From CAIJXB01 sp964439595 (lineage in GTDB: Bacteria; Chlamydiota; Chlamydiia; Chlamydiales; Rhabdochlamydiaceae), in contig CAYTOK010000007.1 of NCBI GenBank assembly GCA_964439595.1, positions 1 through 64,000 on the forward strand: DNA of 64,000 nucleotides, in the 5' to 3' direction. Below are positions 9,268 to 18,260 of the stretch, piece by piece; positions within the stretch are counted from its first letter, which is position 1; each line of letters opens with the position of its first letter. A program made the translations under genes and the position numbers. Under the pieces are notes generated by a model. The model saw nothing but the letters and a program-made list of their open reading frames with translations. It did no database searches and was not told the DNA's origin.

Positions 9268-11289
9268 ATGACAAATAAAGACCTCCGTGGTTTTCTTCCT
9301 TTAGAAAACCGTAAACGGCTCGTTTTTTTGTCTCTTGGCGTGCTTTTTCTTTTTTCCCTTTTATTAATCCAATTTTATCGGATTCAGATTATAGAAGGAG
9401 AAAAATGGAGTAAGAAAGCAAGAGGACAGCATCAACTAGTGCTAGTTGAGCCGTACAAAAGGGGAACCTTTTATTCAAATACTACTATTAAAGAAGGGCA
9501 CTTAGAACCGCCGTTGGCATTTATAGCGGATGTTCCTAAATTTCATCTTTATGCTGATGTAACGGCTTTTTCTGATGAGTTAAAATTGGATCTTTTAGAG
9601 AAAATTTCTAAAACGCTTTCTTTAGACAAAGAGAAGAGAAAATATTTGCAGGCTCAGCTAAAAACCACATCTAGAGGACGTAAACTTATTCCCTGGCTTA
9701 GCCAGGAAAAAAGAAAAGAGATAGAAGTTTGGTGGTTTCCTTTAGCTAGAAAGCATAAAATTCCGAGAAATTCCTTGTTTTTTGTCCAGGATTTTAAAAG
9801 ATCCTATCCTTATGGGGATATGCTCGGTCAGATACTACATACAGTAAGAGAAGATAGAGATCCTGTTACTCATGATCATATTCCGACAGGAGGTCTTGAG
9901 CTTGTTATGAATTCGTATCTTAAAGGGCATGAAGGGCGTCGCGTGCTGCTTCGCTCTCCTAGGAACTCTTTAGATGTAGGTAGCATTATTAAGGCTCCGG
10001 AAGATGGTGCCGATATCTATTTAACTATTAACCATTATTTGCAAGCGATCTCTGAAGAAGAAATTGCAAGCGCTGTTAAAAATGCTAATGCGAAAAGTGG
10101 CTGGGCTATTATGATGGACCCCTATAATGGGCAAATCTTAGCATGGGCTCAGTATCCTGGGTTTGATTTAAATAGATGTAAGGATTTTTTTAACAGCCCG
10201 AAACTCCAAGAAGAGACTAAGTGCAAAGGAATAACCGATCCTTTTGAGCCGGGATCTATTTTTAAGCCTATTACTATGCTTATTTGCTTAAAAGCTAATG
10301 AAGAGCTAAAAAAAAGAGGAGAGCCTCCTTTATTTTCTCCACAGGAGAAGATTGCAACAGCTAATGGGTATTTTCCCGGCAGGTCAAAACCTATTCATGA
10401 CACGAGGTTACATCGTTATTTAAATATGAATATGGCAATCCAAAAGTCTTCTAATATCTATATGGCAAGGATGGTCCAACGCGTGATAGAAAGACTTGGC
10501 GATCGTTGGTATCGAGATTGTTTAGCTAATGATTTTCATTTTGGTATGAAGACAGGCGTAGAGCTTGCTTCGGAAAGCGCAGGGCTTTTACCTTCTCCTG
10601 GCAAGAAAAATGATAACGGCACCCTAGAGTGGTCTAAGCCAACGCCATATTCTATATCCTTTGGTCACAACATTTTAGTAAATAGCCTTCAGATGGTGAA
10701 AGCGTACGCCTCGATTGCTAATGGGGGGTATCTTATAAAACCTACTTTAATACGAAAAATTGTTAAAAAGAAGAGGAATGGGCAAGAAGAAACGGTGTTA
10801 GATAATACCGTTTCTCAAGAAAAAAAAGTTCTTTTTAGCAAAAGCAGCGTGGAAGAAATCAGGAGGGCTATGATGTATGTCACAAAGCCAGGAGGCGGGG
10901 CTACTAAAGGGGATATTTCGGGATATACAGAAGTAGGTAAGACAGGAACCGCTGAGAAGATTGTAGGGGGAGTATACTCTAAAAAAGATCATATTTCTAC
11001 ATTTATTGGATGGGCCCCTGCAGAAAAGCCCCGTTTTGTTCTTATGATTGTTATAGATGAGCCCGAGTCTAGATTTATTCCTGGAATAGGAAAAAATCAA
11101 TATGGGGGTAATTGCGCGGCGCCTGCATTTCGACTTATAGGTAAAAGAAGTTTAGAGTATTTAGGTGTTCCTCAGGATGATCCTTACGGATATCCACAAG
11201 GAGATCCTAGAAGAGACTCAGAAAAAGCTGTTTGGCTAAAAGAAGCTAAAGCATTAGGGGAACTATATCAAACTTGGAACGGTCCGTGA
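9268..11289 (+). CDS. ftsI: Penicillin-binding protein 3 / FtsI-type transpeptidase
   Basis: Monofunctional class B PBP that crosslinks septal peptidoglycan, 673 aa. There is one N-terminal membrane anchor (about residues 17-38), a dimerisation domain, and a transpeptidase domain. The catalytic tetrad SIFK is at 330-333 (active Ser330), SSN follows in KSSNIYMA, and KTGT in VGKTGTAEKI. In chlamydiae PBP2/PBP3 drive division with MreB and are the targets of beta-lactam-induced aberrant forms. The ATG is 4 bp after the ftsL stop and the end overlaps murE by GTGA, so the cluster is one operon. Confidence 0.95.
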   Translation: MTNKDLRGFLPLENRKRLVFLSLGVLFLFSLLLIQFYRIQIIEGEKWSKKARGQHQLVLVEPYKRGTFYSNTTIKEGHLEPPLAFIADVPKFHLYADVTAFSDELKLDLLEKISKTLSLDKEKRKYLQAQLKTTSRGRKLIPWLSQEKRKEIEVWWFPLARKHKIPRNSLFFVQDFKRSYPYGDMLGQILHTVREDRDPVTHDHIPTGGLELVMNSYLKGHEGRRVLLRSPRNSLDVGSIIKAPEDGADIYLTINHYLQAISEEEIASAVKNANAKSGWAIMMDPYNGQILAWAQYPGFDLNRCKDFFNSPKLQEETKCKGITDPFEPGSIFKPITMLICLKANEELKKRGEPPLFSPQEKIATANGYFPGRSKPIHDTRLHRYLNMNMAIQKSSNIYMARMVQRVIERLGDRWYRDCLANDFHFGMKTGVELASESAGLLPSPGKKNDNGTLEWSKPTPYSISFGHNILVNSLQMVKAYASIANGGYLIKPTLIRKIVKKKRNGQEETVLDNTVSQEKKVLFSKSSVEEIRRAMMYVTKPGGGATKGDISGYTEVGKTGTAEKIVGGVYSKKDHISTFIGWAPAEKPRFVLMIVIDEPESRFIPGIGKNQYGGNCAAPAFRLIGKRSLEYLGVPQDDPYGYPQGDPRRDSEKAVWLKEAKALGELYQTWNGP

Positions 11290-12731
11290 AATTAAAAAAA
11301 CTACTCTTAGACATTCCTTCTATAGAAGTCAGAGGATCTAAGGAAGTGGAAATTAAAGGTCTTTGTAATAATTCAAAGATAGCTGCTCCTGGGGATCTTT
11401 TTTTTGCTAAAAAAGGCTTTACGCAAAGCGGAGCAGAATTTGCTAAAGAAGCTATCCTATCTGGAGCTGTAGCCATTGTAACTGATTTTTACGATCCTTT
11501 TTTACAAAATGTAGTGCAAGTCATTTGCTCTGATGTCAGCTTTTTAGAATCCTTGCTTGCAAAGAGATTTTATCAAGATCCCTCAAAGGATCTTTTTTTA
11601 GTGGGAATAACAGGCACAAATGGGAAAACAACTTGTTCCTATTTAATAAAATACTTACTAGATTCTTTGGAGATGCCTTGCGGACTTATTGGTACGATTG
11701 AATGGATCATTAAAAATAAGGTTTATCCGTCGAGGTATACAACACCAGATATACTCACTAATCAAAAACTTCTGCATGAAATGGTTGCATCGGGTTGCTT
11801 GGCCTCTGTCATGGAGGTATCTTCTCATGGATTGGATCAGGGTAGAGTGTCGGGGCTTGCATTCTCTGCTGCTGTTTTTACGAATCTCACACAGGATCAT
11901 TTAGATTATCATAAAACAATGGAAGAGTATGGTAAAGCTAAAGCTAGGCTTTTTTCTTCTCTTAGCAAAACTAAGGTTGCGATTGTCAATGCGGACTCTT
12001 TCTGGACTTCTACAATGATTAAAGAATGTTCTTGCTCTATTTTAACTTATGGATTTAGTAAGGAAGCAGACCTTCGTGCAGAGGAATTGACTCTTTCTGC
12101 TCAAGGGTCTCGCTGCTTTATTTGTTATAAAGAAGAAAGAGTTCCTTTTTTCAGCTCTTTGGTCGGGAAATTTAATATGTATAATTTGCTTGCAGCTATA
12201 GCTGTTGGCATTTCTTTAGGCAAGGAATTGCAGAAGATTCTATCTATTTTATCTTCTTTTATAGCCGTGCAAGGCAGGCTTGAGCGGGTGGAAAATTCCT
12301 CTAGTAAAAATATCTTTGTTGACTATGCGCATACCGAAGATGCACTACAAAACACTTTGTCTACTTTGAGAGAGCTGTCTAAGGGTAAGCTTATTTGTGT
12401 ATTTGGGTGTGGGGGAAACAGGGATAAAGAAAAAAGACCTAAAATGGGAGCTGTTGCTGTAGAGCTTGCTGATGAGGTTTTTGTTACTTCTGATAATCCA
12501 AGAGGAGAGGTCCCAGAAACAATCATTGCAGAAATTCTTGCAGGTATCCCTACATTAGATAAAGTTAGAGTAGAGGTCGATAGAAAAATTGCTATAGAAA
12601 AAGCAATTGAGGTTTTAGGTCCCCAAGATATTTTATTAATTGCGGGCAAAGGACATGAGAACACGCAGATTTTTATAGATCACGCTATTCATTTTGATGA
12701 CAGAATCGTGGCAAAAGCGTATTGTAAATAG
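11286..12731 (+). CDS. murE: UDP-MurNAc-tripeptide synthetase MurE
   Basis: Adds the third amino acid to UDP-MurNAc-L-Ala-D-Glu. ATP site GITGTNGKTT, substrate motifs, and TSDNPRGEVPET carrying the DNPR signature that marks meso-diaminopimelate-adding enzymes rather than lysine-adding ones; this agrees with dapB in the same window. Start chosen at GTG 11286, which overlaps the ftsI stop as GTGA and begins MKLKKLLLDIPS like other MurE proteins. A TTG at 11274 would add four residues. Length 481 aa is normal. Confidence 0.95.
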   Translation: MKLKKLLLDIPSIEVRGSKEVEIKGLCNNSKIAAPGDLFFAKKGFTQSGAEFAKEAILSGAVAIVTDFYDPFLQNVVQVICSDVSFLESLLAKRFYQDPSKDLFLVGITGTNGKTTCSYLIKYLLDSLEMPCGLIGTIEWIIKNKVYPSRYTTPDILTNQKLLHEMVASGCLASVMEVSSHGLDQGRVSGLAFSAAVFTNLTQDHLDYHKTMEEYGKAKARLFSSLSKTKVAIVNADSFWTSTMIKECSCSILTYGFSKEADLRAEELTLSAQGSRCFICYKEERVPFFSSLVGKFNMYNLLAAIAVGISLGKELQKILSILSSFIAVQGRLERVENSSSKNIFVDYAHTEDALQNTLSTLRELSKGKLICVFGCGGNRDKEKRPKMGAVAVELADEVFVTSDNPRGEVPETIIAEILAGIPTLDKVRVEVDRKIAIEKAIEVLGPQDILLIAGKGHENTQIFIDHAIHFDDRIVAKAYCK

Positions 12732-12765
12732 TAGCCCTTTATAGCTGGAAAAGAGAACAATTGTT

Positions 12766-13458
12766 ATGTTAAGTGCTTTTTTATATAGAATTCTTGTTGC
12801 TTTTTTCTTCTTTTCGCCTATTTTCATTTTTTCCCACTCTTCTACAACACACGGACTTGCTTCTTTAGCCTCCTCTCAGTCGTCTTCCAAAAAAAACATA
12901 GTGAGAAATGCTTCACCTTTAATTATTTTAGATGCAGGACATGGGGGAAGTGATGAAGGGGCTAAAGTAAGGCAGCTTCAAGAAAAAAGAATTGCACTAC
13001 TAACAACCCTTTATGCAAAGAAGTTTTTAGAAGAAAAAGGATACAGAGTTCTTTTAACAAGAAGTAAGGACGTGTATATCTCTTTACCTAAAAGAGTGGA
13101 AATAGCCAATAAAACAAAAGGAGCTCTTTTTGTTAGTGTGCATTTTAATTCTGCTAAGAACACTCTTGCAGAAGGAGTTGAGATATTTTACTATAAAGAA
13201 AAAGATGTGGGAAGGATGCATTCTTCAAAAAATCTTGCAGCGCGCATATTACATGGCATTTTAGAAGAGACAGAAGCTGTTTCTAGAGGTGTTAAGTGGG
13301 GCAATTTTCATGTGATTAGAGAGACGGAGATGCCAGCTGTTATCGTGGAAGCAGGGTTTATGACGAACTATACGGAGTGGAGCAGTTTACGGAAAAAGTC
13401 TTATCTAGAAAAAATTGCTAAAGGGATCTCTTTGGGGGTAGACTCTTATTTCAAATAA
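12766..13458 (+). CDS. amiA: N-acetylmuramoyl-L-alanine amidase AmiA
   Basis: Zinc amidase that splits the peptide from MurNAc during septation. The 230-aa protein has a hydrophobic N-terminal signal segment (about residues 5-23) and one Amidase_3 domain. Zinc ligands can be placed at H59 (LDAGHGGSDEG), E73 (LQEKRIAL) and H126 (VSVHFNSA), with catalytic E195 (VIVEAGFMTN). No LysM or AMIN domain is seen. It is the last gene of the cell-wall cluster, as in Chlamydia, 34 bp after murE. Confidence 0.93.
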   Translation: MLSAFLYRILVAFFFFSPIFIFSHSSTTHGLASLASSQSSSKKNIVRNASPLIILDAGHGGSDEGAKVRQLQEKRIALLTTLYAKKFLEEKGYRVLLTRSKDVYISLPKRVEIANKTKGALFVSVHFNSAKNTLAEGVEIFYYKEKDVGRMHSSKNLAARILHGILEETEAVSRGVKWGNFHVIRETEMPAVIVEAGFMTNYTEWSSLRKKSYLEKIAKGISLGVDSYFK

Positions 13459-13482
13459 CCTTTATAAGGAAGGCTAAAGATA

Positions 13483-13556
13483 CGTCCTCGGCGCGAGTTG
13501 AACGCACGGCCTGTTGCTTAGGAGGCAACCGCTCTATCCACCTGAGCTACGAGGAC
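13483..13556 (-). tRNA. tRNA-Arg (anticodon CCU)
   Basis: Reverse complement folds as a cloverleaf: acceptor GTCCTCG pairs perfectly with CGAGGAC, the D-arm reads GCTCAGGTGGATAGAGC, and the anticodon loop CTCCTAA is closed by TTGC/GCAA. The anticodon CCU reads the rare arginine codon AGG. CCA is not encoded. It lies between convergent-looking cell-wall genes and gnd. Confidence 0.95.
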
Positions 13557-13635
13557 GCAGTAAAGAAAACAAGTGTACTCTTTTGAGGGGCTTTGCCTCA
13601 AGGAAAAATACTAAAAAAATAAGAGGAAAGAAAAA

Positions 13636-15096
13636 ATGGTGCAAAATCAAGCAGATATAGGGCTAATTGGATTAGCAGTCATGGGGCAAAATCTCGTGCT
13701 GAACATGAATGACCATGGCTATACAGTGGCTGTTTTTAATAGAACTGTAGCGAAAGTAGATGTTTTTTTAAATACTACAGCTAAAGGAACAAATGTTATA
13801 GGTACTCATGATTTAAAAGATTTTTTTGCAGCTTTAAAGCGTCCTAGAAAAGTGATGATGATGGTAAAAGCGGGACAAGCCGTAGATGATCTCATTGAAG
13901 AGTGTCTTCCTTTTTTAGAAAAAGGAGACATTATTATAGATGGAGGCAATAGCCATTATCCCGACAGTGAACGTCGAATGCTAGCCCTTGAAGCTAAGGG
14001 CATCCTTTTTGTTGGCTCTGGTATTTCAGGGGGAGAAGAGGGAGCTCGTCATGGTCCTTCTATTATGCCTGGAGGTAATCCTAAGGCGTGGCCTTTTATT
14101 AAAGATATTTTTCAAAATATTTCTGCTAAGGCTACTGAAGATGGGCTTGCTTGTTGTGAGTGGATAGGAGAAGGGGGAGCTGGTCATTATGTTAAAATGG
14201 TGCATAACGGGATTGAATATGGAGACATGCAGCTCATCTGCGAGGCTTACCAAATTCTTAGGGAAGGTATTGGCTGCTCTATAGAAGAAATTAAAGAAAT
14301 ATTCACCTCTTGGAATCAAGGAGTTTTGAGTAGTTATTTAATAGAAATAGCTTCGACTATTTTTGGTTTTAAGGATAAAGATGGATCTGCTTTAATAGAT
14401 AAAATCTTGGATGTGGCAGGACAGAAGGGGACAGGTAAGTGGACGGGTATTAGCGCTCTTGAGTTAGGGCTTCCTGTAACACTAATTGGAGAAGCCGTTT
14501 TTGCTAGATGCCTTTCTTCTTTAAAAGAAGAAAGGGTTGCTGCTTCTAAGTTATATCCTTCTAAAAAGAAAATAGCGGTTAGTGATAAAAAAAGACTTAT
14601 TGAAGATGTAATGCAGGCTTTATATGCTTCTAAAATCATTAGCTACGCTCAAGGTTTTATGCTCATTGCTTCTGCTGCTAAGGAGTACAACTGGCATTTA
14701 GATTACGGCTCCATTGCTCTTATCTGGAGAGCTGGGTGTATTATTCGCAGCCGGTTTTTAAATGATATAAAGACAGCTTTTGCTAAAAATCCTAAATTAG
14801 ATAACCTGCTTTTTGCGGACTTTTTTAAAGAAGCTATGACTACTACAGAAGAGGGTTGGAGAAGAGCTGTTATCTTTTCTATTAGCTCAGGCATTCCTAC
14901 CCCTTGCTTTAGTACAGCTTTAGCCTATTTTGATGGATATAGAAGTGAAAGACTTCCGGCGAACCTATTACAAGCTCTTAGAGACTTTTTTGGAGCTCAT
15001 ACCTATGAAAGAGTAGATCAACCTAGAGGGAAATTTTTCCATACTAATTGGACAGGTAGTGGCGGAGATATCACAGCTGGTTCTTATAGCATTTAA
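13636..15096 (+). CDS. gnd: 6-phosphogluconate dehydrogenase, decarboxylating
   Basis: Oxidative decarboxylation of 6-phosphogluconate to ribulose 5-phosphate with NADPH production (pentose phosphate pathway). The Rossmann motif GLIGLAVMGQNLVLNM is at the N-terminus, the substrate signature VGSGISGGEEGARHGPS in the middle, and the catalytic Lys/Asn motif in YVKMVHNGIEYGDM. 486 aa is normal for the long-chain form. RBS GAGGAAAG precedes the ATG. In Chlamydia gnd is followed by lepA; here about 3.3 kb of accessory DNA separates them. Confidence 0.96.
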   Translation: MVQNQADIGLIGLAVMGQNLVLNMNDHGYTVAVFNRTVAKVDVFLNTTAKGTNVIGTHDLKDFFAALKRPRKVMMMVKAGQAVDDLIEECLPFLEKGDIIIDGGNSHYPDSERRMLALEAKGILFVGSGISGGEEGARHGPSIMPGGNPKAWPFIKDIFQNISAKATEDGLACCEWIGEGGAGHYVKMVHNGIEYGDMQLICEAYQILREGIGCSIEEIKEIFTSWNQGVLSSYLIEIASTIFGFKDKDGSALIDKILDVAGQKGTGKWTGISALELGLPVTLIGEAVFARCLSSLKEERVAASKLYPSKKKIAVSDKKRLIEDVMQALYASKIISYAQGFMLIASAAKEYNWHLDYGSIALIWRAGCIIRSRFLNDIKTAFAKNPKLDNLLFADFFKEAMTTTEEGWRRAVIFSISSGIPTPCFSTALAYFDGYRSERLPANLLQALRDFFGAHTYERVDQPRGKFFHTNWTGSGGDITAGSYSI

Positions 15097-15105
15097 TTAC
15101 AGGTC

Positions 15106-15136
15106 GCAGGGTTTTTTGCCTTAGCAAATTCCCTGC
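15106..15136 (+). terminator. Terminator after gnd
   Basis: GCAGGG at 15106-15111 pairs with CCCTGC at 15131-15136, with additional inner pairing TTTTTTGC/GCAAATT. It is followed by TTACTTTTT. Placed 10 bp after the gnd stop. Confidence 0.7.
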
Positions 15137-15172
15137 TTACTTTTTGGTTTGGCAAATATATTTTATAGGCAT

Positions 15173-16086
15173 TTAAAACTGTAGGGTCATGTCTTTACCC
15201 GCAAAGAACTTACTTGCACTTTTATCAGCTGAGGTTTCTGTCATGCTTAAAAAGCGCAAATGAGTGGGGCATCTTTGAGCTATAGCTTGAGCTGAGGCGT
15301 TGCCAATTTCTCTATTTTCTCTAAGGTAAAGGTTTTCTACTCTATCAAGTATCCTACTTGCTATAAGTGCGCGGATTGCACTTGGTTTAACCTGACAAGA
15401 AGATAGATCTAATTTTTTGGGTTTTAAAGTTGAGGAGAGTGTAAGAGCTTTTATCCCTCACTCCCTATGTTACAGCTTGCAAGGTAGAGCTCTTCTAAAT
15501 GATCTAATGGGTGCATAGTAAGGGCCTCCGCTCCTTCTTTGCCTAAAGAAGGGTTATCATCCAAGTTTAGCATTTTTATGGAGTTTAATAGAGTTCCACG
15601 CGCTAGTGCATGTATGCCGACATGGGTAATTCGATTATCTGTTAGATTGAGCTTTTTAAGGGGAAGGTCGGGGAGTTCCAGGAGTAGAGAGTCTTTTACT
15701 CTGCAGCTTTCTAAGGAAAGATCAGTAATATTAGGACAAAGTCTGATGAACTCCAAAAGTTCTTCATTAGAAAAATCTTCTGAGGAGATTTTAAAGCAGG
15801 TGATCCTTTCTCCGTATCTACTTAGAAAGTCAATTAGCCTAGATTTGGGAACGATTCTATGAAGATCAACTTCTCCTTGGTTGATTTCACAAATGAGCTC
15901 TTTTGCTGTTTTTTCTTCCTGTCTCCAAACATAAGCAGAAAGGGGCTTTGTATCTGCAGAAGGAGCAATATTCGGTATTTGACACGCTAGGAGATCTGTT
16001 TTTTTCTCAGTGAGATTTTTTTCTTCTTCAGCGATAGGGGGTATATTTAAAGAAAAACCCTTGGCTTTTCCTATGCGGGGATCCAT
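15173..16086 (-). pseudogene. Leucine-rich-repeat protein, frameshifted
   Basis: Minus-strand gene starting MDPRIGKAKGFSLNIPP. The first frame (16086-15451) ends GSEG then TAA. Inserting one G in the GAGGGATAA context near 15458 restores a frame that runs on to a TAA at 15173-15175. That frame encodes further repeats such as LKPKKLDLSSCQVKP, LDRVENLYLRENREIGNASA and LRFLSMTETSADKSA. The repeats are of the ribonuclease-inhibitor/NOD type (LxxLxLxxNxIxxxGxxxLA). Such LRR proteins in intracellular bacteria are often secreted effectors; that role is inference. No signal peptide. A single-base deletion in a short G run explains the break. Confidence 0.8.
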
Positions 16087-16221
16087 AAGTAGTGTCCTAT
16101 ATCATGATTCATAAAATTACTAGAGATAGTTGTGTTTGTCAAATTTATTTTTAAAATTTCCGATGGAAGGTAATTAGGATTTGTTTTATCCTTTACTCAA
16201 TAAAATTCTAGTTGAGGGTAT

Positions 16222-16683
16222 ATGGGAAGAGCTGTAAATATCAATGACTTAGTGGATGCATTTGATCTTCAGTCTACATTTTTGGTGTTTTTTTTAGATA
16301 AAAATACAGGAGAGCTGATCTCTATTACAGAGGAAGAGATCACGGCTATTGAATCGGGAGATCTATCGGAAGATTTAGCTTTTATGAAAGATATCTTATC
16401 TTCTGAAAGATATTTAGAGATTCCTGATATAGACAAAAAAGCTTTGATGGAAGAATTCTGTTCTTTCGTTGAGGATATAGAGATGAAAAATGCTCTACTA
16501 GAGGGGATAGATGAGCAAGATGCTTTTACCGCATTTAACACTAAGGTTCATTTTTACCAGTTAGAAGAAGACTGGTTTGTTTTTATTGAGGATAGGTTAA
16601 CAGATATAGCCATAGGCTGGTGCGAAGAAAATGCCCTTCCTTATATAGATGTCCCAAGAGAAGAAAAAGCTGATTGGCTGTAA
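16222..16683 (+). CDS. UPF0158 family protein
   Basis: Uncharacterised 153-aa acidic protein. The pattern IEMKNALLEGIDEQDAFTAF followed by a short HxxxLEEDWFVFIEDRL and an aromatic tail (IGWCEENALPYID) matches what I recall of the UPF0158 family, which has members in Chlamydia. The WCxENxLPY end is typical. Function unknown. RBS GAGGG lies before the ATG. It is flanked on both sides by minus-strand accessory genes. Confidence 0.75.
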   Translation: MGRAVNINDLVDAFDLQSTFLVFFLDKNTGELISITEEEITAIESGDLSEDLAFMKDILSSERYLEIPDIDKKALMEEFCSFVEDIEMKNALLEGIDEQDAFTAFNTKVHFYQLEEDWFVFIEDRLTDIAIGWCEENALPYIDVPREEKADWL

Positions 16684-16690
16684 TAATAAA

Positions 16691-16719
16691 AAAGCCCTCA
16701 TTATCTTAATGAGGGCTTT
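16691..16719. terminator. Bidirectional hairpin terminator
   Basis: Perfect 13-bp stem (16691-16703 with 16707-16719) and a 3-base loop between two convergent genes. Read on the minus strand it is followed by TTTTTATTATTA, so it fits best as the terminator of the IQ-repeat gene; it can also serve the UPF0158 gene. Confidence 0.85.
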
Positions 16720-16753
16720 GGATGCACTTTTTCTTATCTAACTGTTGCGTCAA

Positions 16754-17452
16754 CTATTTTTTATTAGAACTGTCTTTGATTGTTTCCGAAAAACAACCTA
16801 GTAGTTCAGGAAATCGCGGCAAGACTAGTTTGGCTATTTCTGAGGATCTATAAGCTGCAATTCCACTCTCAGCTAATGGCTTCTTACTAAGGAGTAGAGC
16901 TCGGATAACTGATTTTTTAGCTGTTCTTAGATCGGTTTTTTTGATAGCAGCTGCAGAGAGTTTATTTCTTGTAGTAAATCCTCTAGCTAAAGTTTGAATG
17001 GTTGTAGCAGCAGCCGCCATTTTTTTTTCGGTGAGTTTATTTCTTGTAGTAAATCCTCTAGCTAAAGTTTGAATGGTTGTAGCAGCAGCCGCCATTTTTT
17101 TTTCGGTGAGTTTATTTCTTGTAGTAAATCCTCTAGCTAAAGCTTGAATGGTTGTAGCAGCTGCAGAGAGTTTATTTCTTGTAGTAAATCTATCGTAAAC
17201 ACTAGAAACCAGCTTAGCAATACCAAAGCACGCCCCAAGAGCCCCTAAAGAGAGGATGTTTACAATGTTATAGGCTGTTAAATAGGATAGTTCTTTTTTG
17301 TTTAATTTTTTGCTTTCCATTTCCTGATTGAAATCACGAACAGATGTGAAAATAGTAGCCAAGGAAGTTCCCATTCCAATCACCGGGACGTATCCTACAT
17401 TTTCAAAAGTAGAAGAAAATCCTAACTTGCTTGTTAAAGAATTTGTAATCAT
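16754..17452 (-). CDS. IQ-motif repeat protein, possible host-directed membrane protein
   Basis: A 232-aa protein with three near-identical 25-residue repeats. Each contains IQ(A/T)LARGFTTRNKL (residues 102-115, 127-140, 152-165), a full match to the calmodulin/myosin-light-chain-binding IQ consensus (IQxxxRGxxxR plus hydrophobic). A partial copy (RFTTRNKL) starts near 88. Ahead of the repeats are two hydrophobic stretches (about 21-37 and 63-85), which could be membrane segments or an Inc-like anchor. The C-terminal 65 residues are basic and helical, without a known domain. IQ motifs are eukaryotic; a role in binding host calmodulin-like proteins is inference. No homologue recognised by name. 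Confidence 0.7.
   Translation of the reverse strand: MITNSLTSKLGFSSTFENVGYVPVIGMGTSLATIFTSVRDFNQEMESKKLNKKELSYLTAYNIVNILSLGALGACFGIAKLVSSVYDRFTTRNKLSAAATTIQALARGFTTRNKLTEKKMAAAATTIQTLARGFTTRNKLTEKKMAAAATTIQTLARGFTTRNKLSAAAIKKTDLRTAKKSVIRALLLSKKPLAESGIAAYRSSEIAKLVLPRFPELLGCFSETIKDSSNKK
16958..17190. repeat. 75-bp tandem repeat array encoding IQ motifs
   Basis: Two identical 75-bp units (16958-17032 and 17033-17107), a third that matches until about 17160, and a partial fourth (17168-17190). Each complete unit includes a run of nine T (A on the coding strand, encoding Lys-Lys-Met). Near-zero divergence means recent duplication or homogenisation. Confidence 0.95.
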
Positions 17453-18000
17453 AAAAACTCTCCTTGTTTGTTGTTTATATATTTTTATTTATTGATAAAC
17501 TAAATTATAGCACTGTTTTGTAATATAAATCAATTTTAAATTGATTTATTTAAATTCAAGCGATTTAATAATAATTCTTATGGTGTTAAGTGTTTCTTTG
17601 CCAGTTGATTGTGGTTTTTGCTAAATAGGGAGCTTTTTTTGAACTTGCAATGCTTTTCAAAGTCAAGAAAGCACTAAATAGGGGTAATTTTTCCGAAAGA
17701 CATTTGCTTTTAAAGAATATTTTTTACCTTTAGTGGATTTGTAATCAGCTAATTCAAATTTTATATATCTCTTGATTCTTCTCATGAACCTATTTTTTAT
17801 ATTAGAGTTGCCGACTTTTTGAGTCCTTGAATAAGGAGTTAAATTGTGAAATTTATCGATTTTTTCGACATCCATTTTTTCGCTATTTATCAACCAGATT
17901 TGAATCTCCCAGGGAAAACGCTATTTATTGCATCATACAATTGACAAATGTAGATCATGTGATGTAAAATCAGGGCAAAAGATCACATCACAGGAATGAC
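17453..18000. other. AT-rich region, no convincing gene
   Basis: Holds the upstream region of the IQ-repeat gene and a weak 76-codon minus-strand frame (17663-17893) that is Lys/Phe/Tyr-rich and not recognised. An 8-bp inverted repeat TGTGATGT/ACATCACA at 17958-17965 and 17985-17992 lies just outside the IS605-like end described next. It may be flanking DNA or part of the element. Confidence 0.4.
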
Positions 18001-18260
18001 GTCAACTACCCCCGACCTGAAGGACGGGGCTTGCAAGGGAAACCGAGCAAGCTAGGTTGTCCAGACTAAGTACAGGTAACTGTGCCACGATTATAAGAGG
18101 TCGCTTAGACCTACCTTGGGATGCTTCCTTAGTCCCAAGCTCTAGAAGGAGGAGATCAAGCTGCGGAAAGGTAAAGCCGCGAAGGTCTCTTTCGCTACCC
18201 TACTTGAGAGTCTTTAGATAATTACATTCTTTAGCGGAGACAGGGCTTCCGCTATCTTCG
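18001..18260 (-). mobile_element. IS200/IS605-like right end with structured RNA-like tract, no transposase
   Basis: On the minus strand the segment ends AGCCCCGTCCTTCAGGTCGG then GGGTAGTTGAC (18030 to 18000), the hairpin-plus-GTAGTTGAC pattern I associate with right ends of IS200/IS605 (tnpB-type) elements. Upstream on that strand is a chain of short hairpins: 18030-18034/18047-18051, 18098-18102/18108-18112, 18115-18121/18133-18139 and 18163-18166/18177-18180. This fits an omega/reRNA-type scaffold. No tnpA or tnpB open frame is present; the lepA 3' end lies 140 bp further on. It is probably a decayed or non-autonomous copy. Identification is from pattern memory. Confidence 0.5.

Noticed and set aside
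16958..17190. Possible CRISPR-like array
   Set aside because: Units are contiguous 75-bp copies inside a coding frame, with no unique spacers and no cas genes.
17663..17893. 76-codon minus-strand frame
   Set aside because: No recognisable motif, weak start, low-complexity Lys/Tyr content; could be a relic but cannot be supported as a gene.
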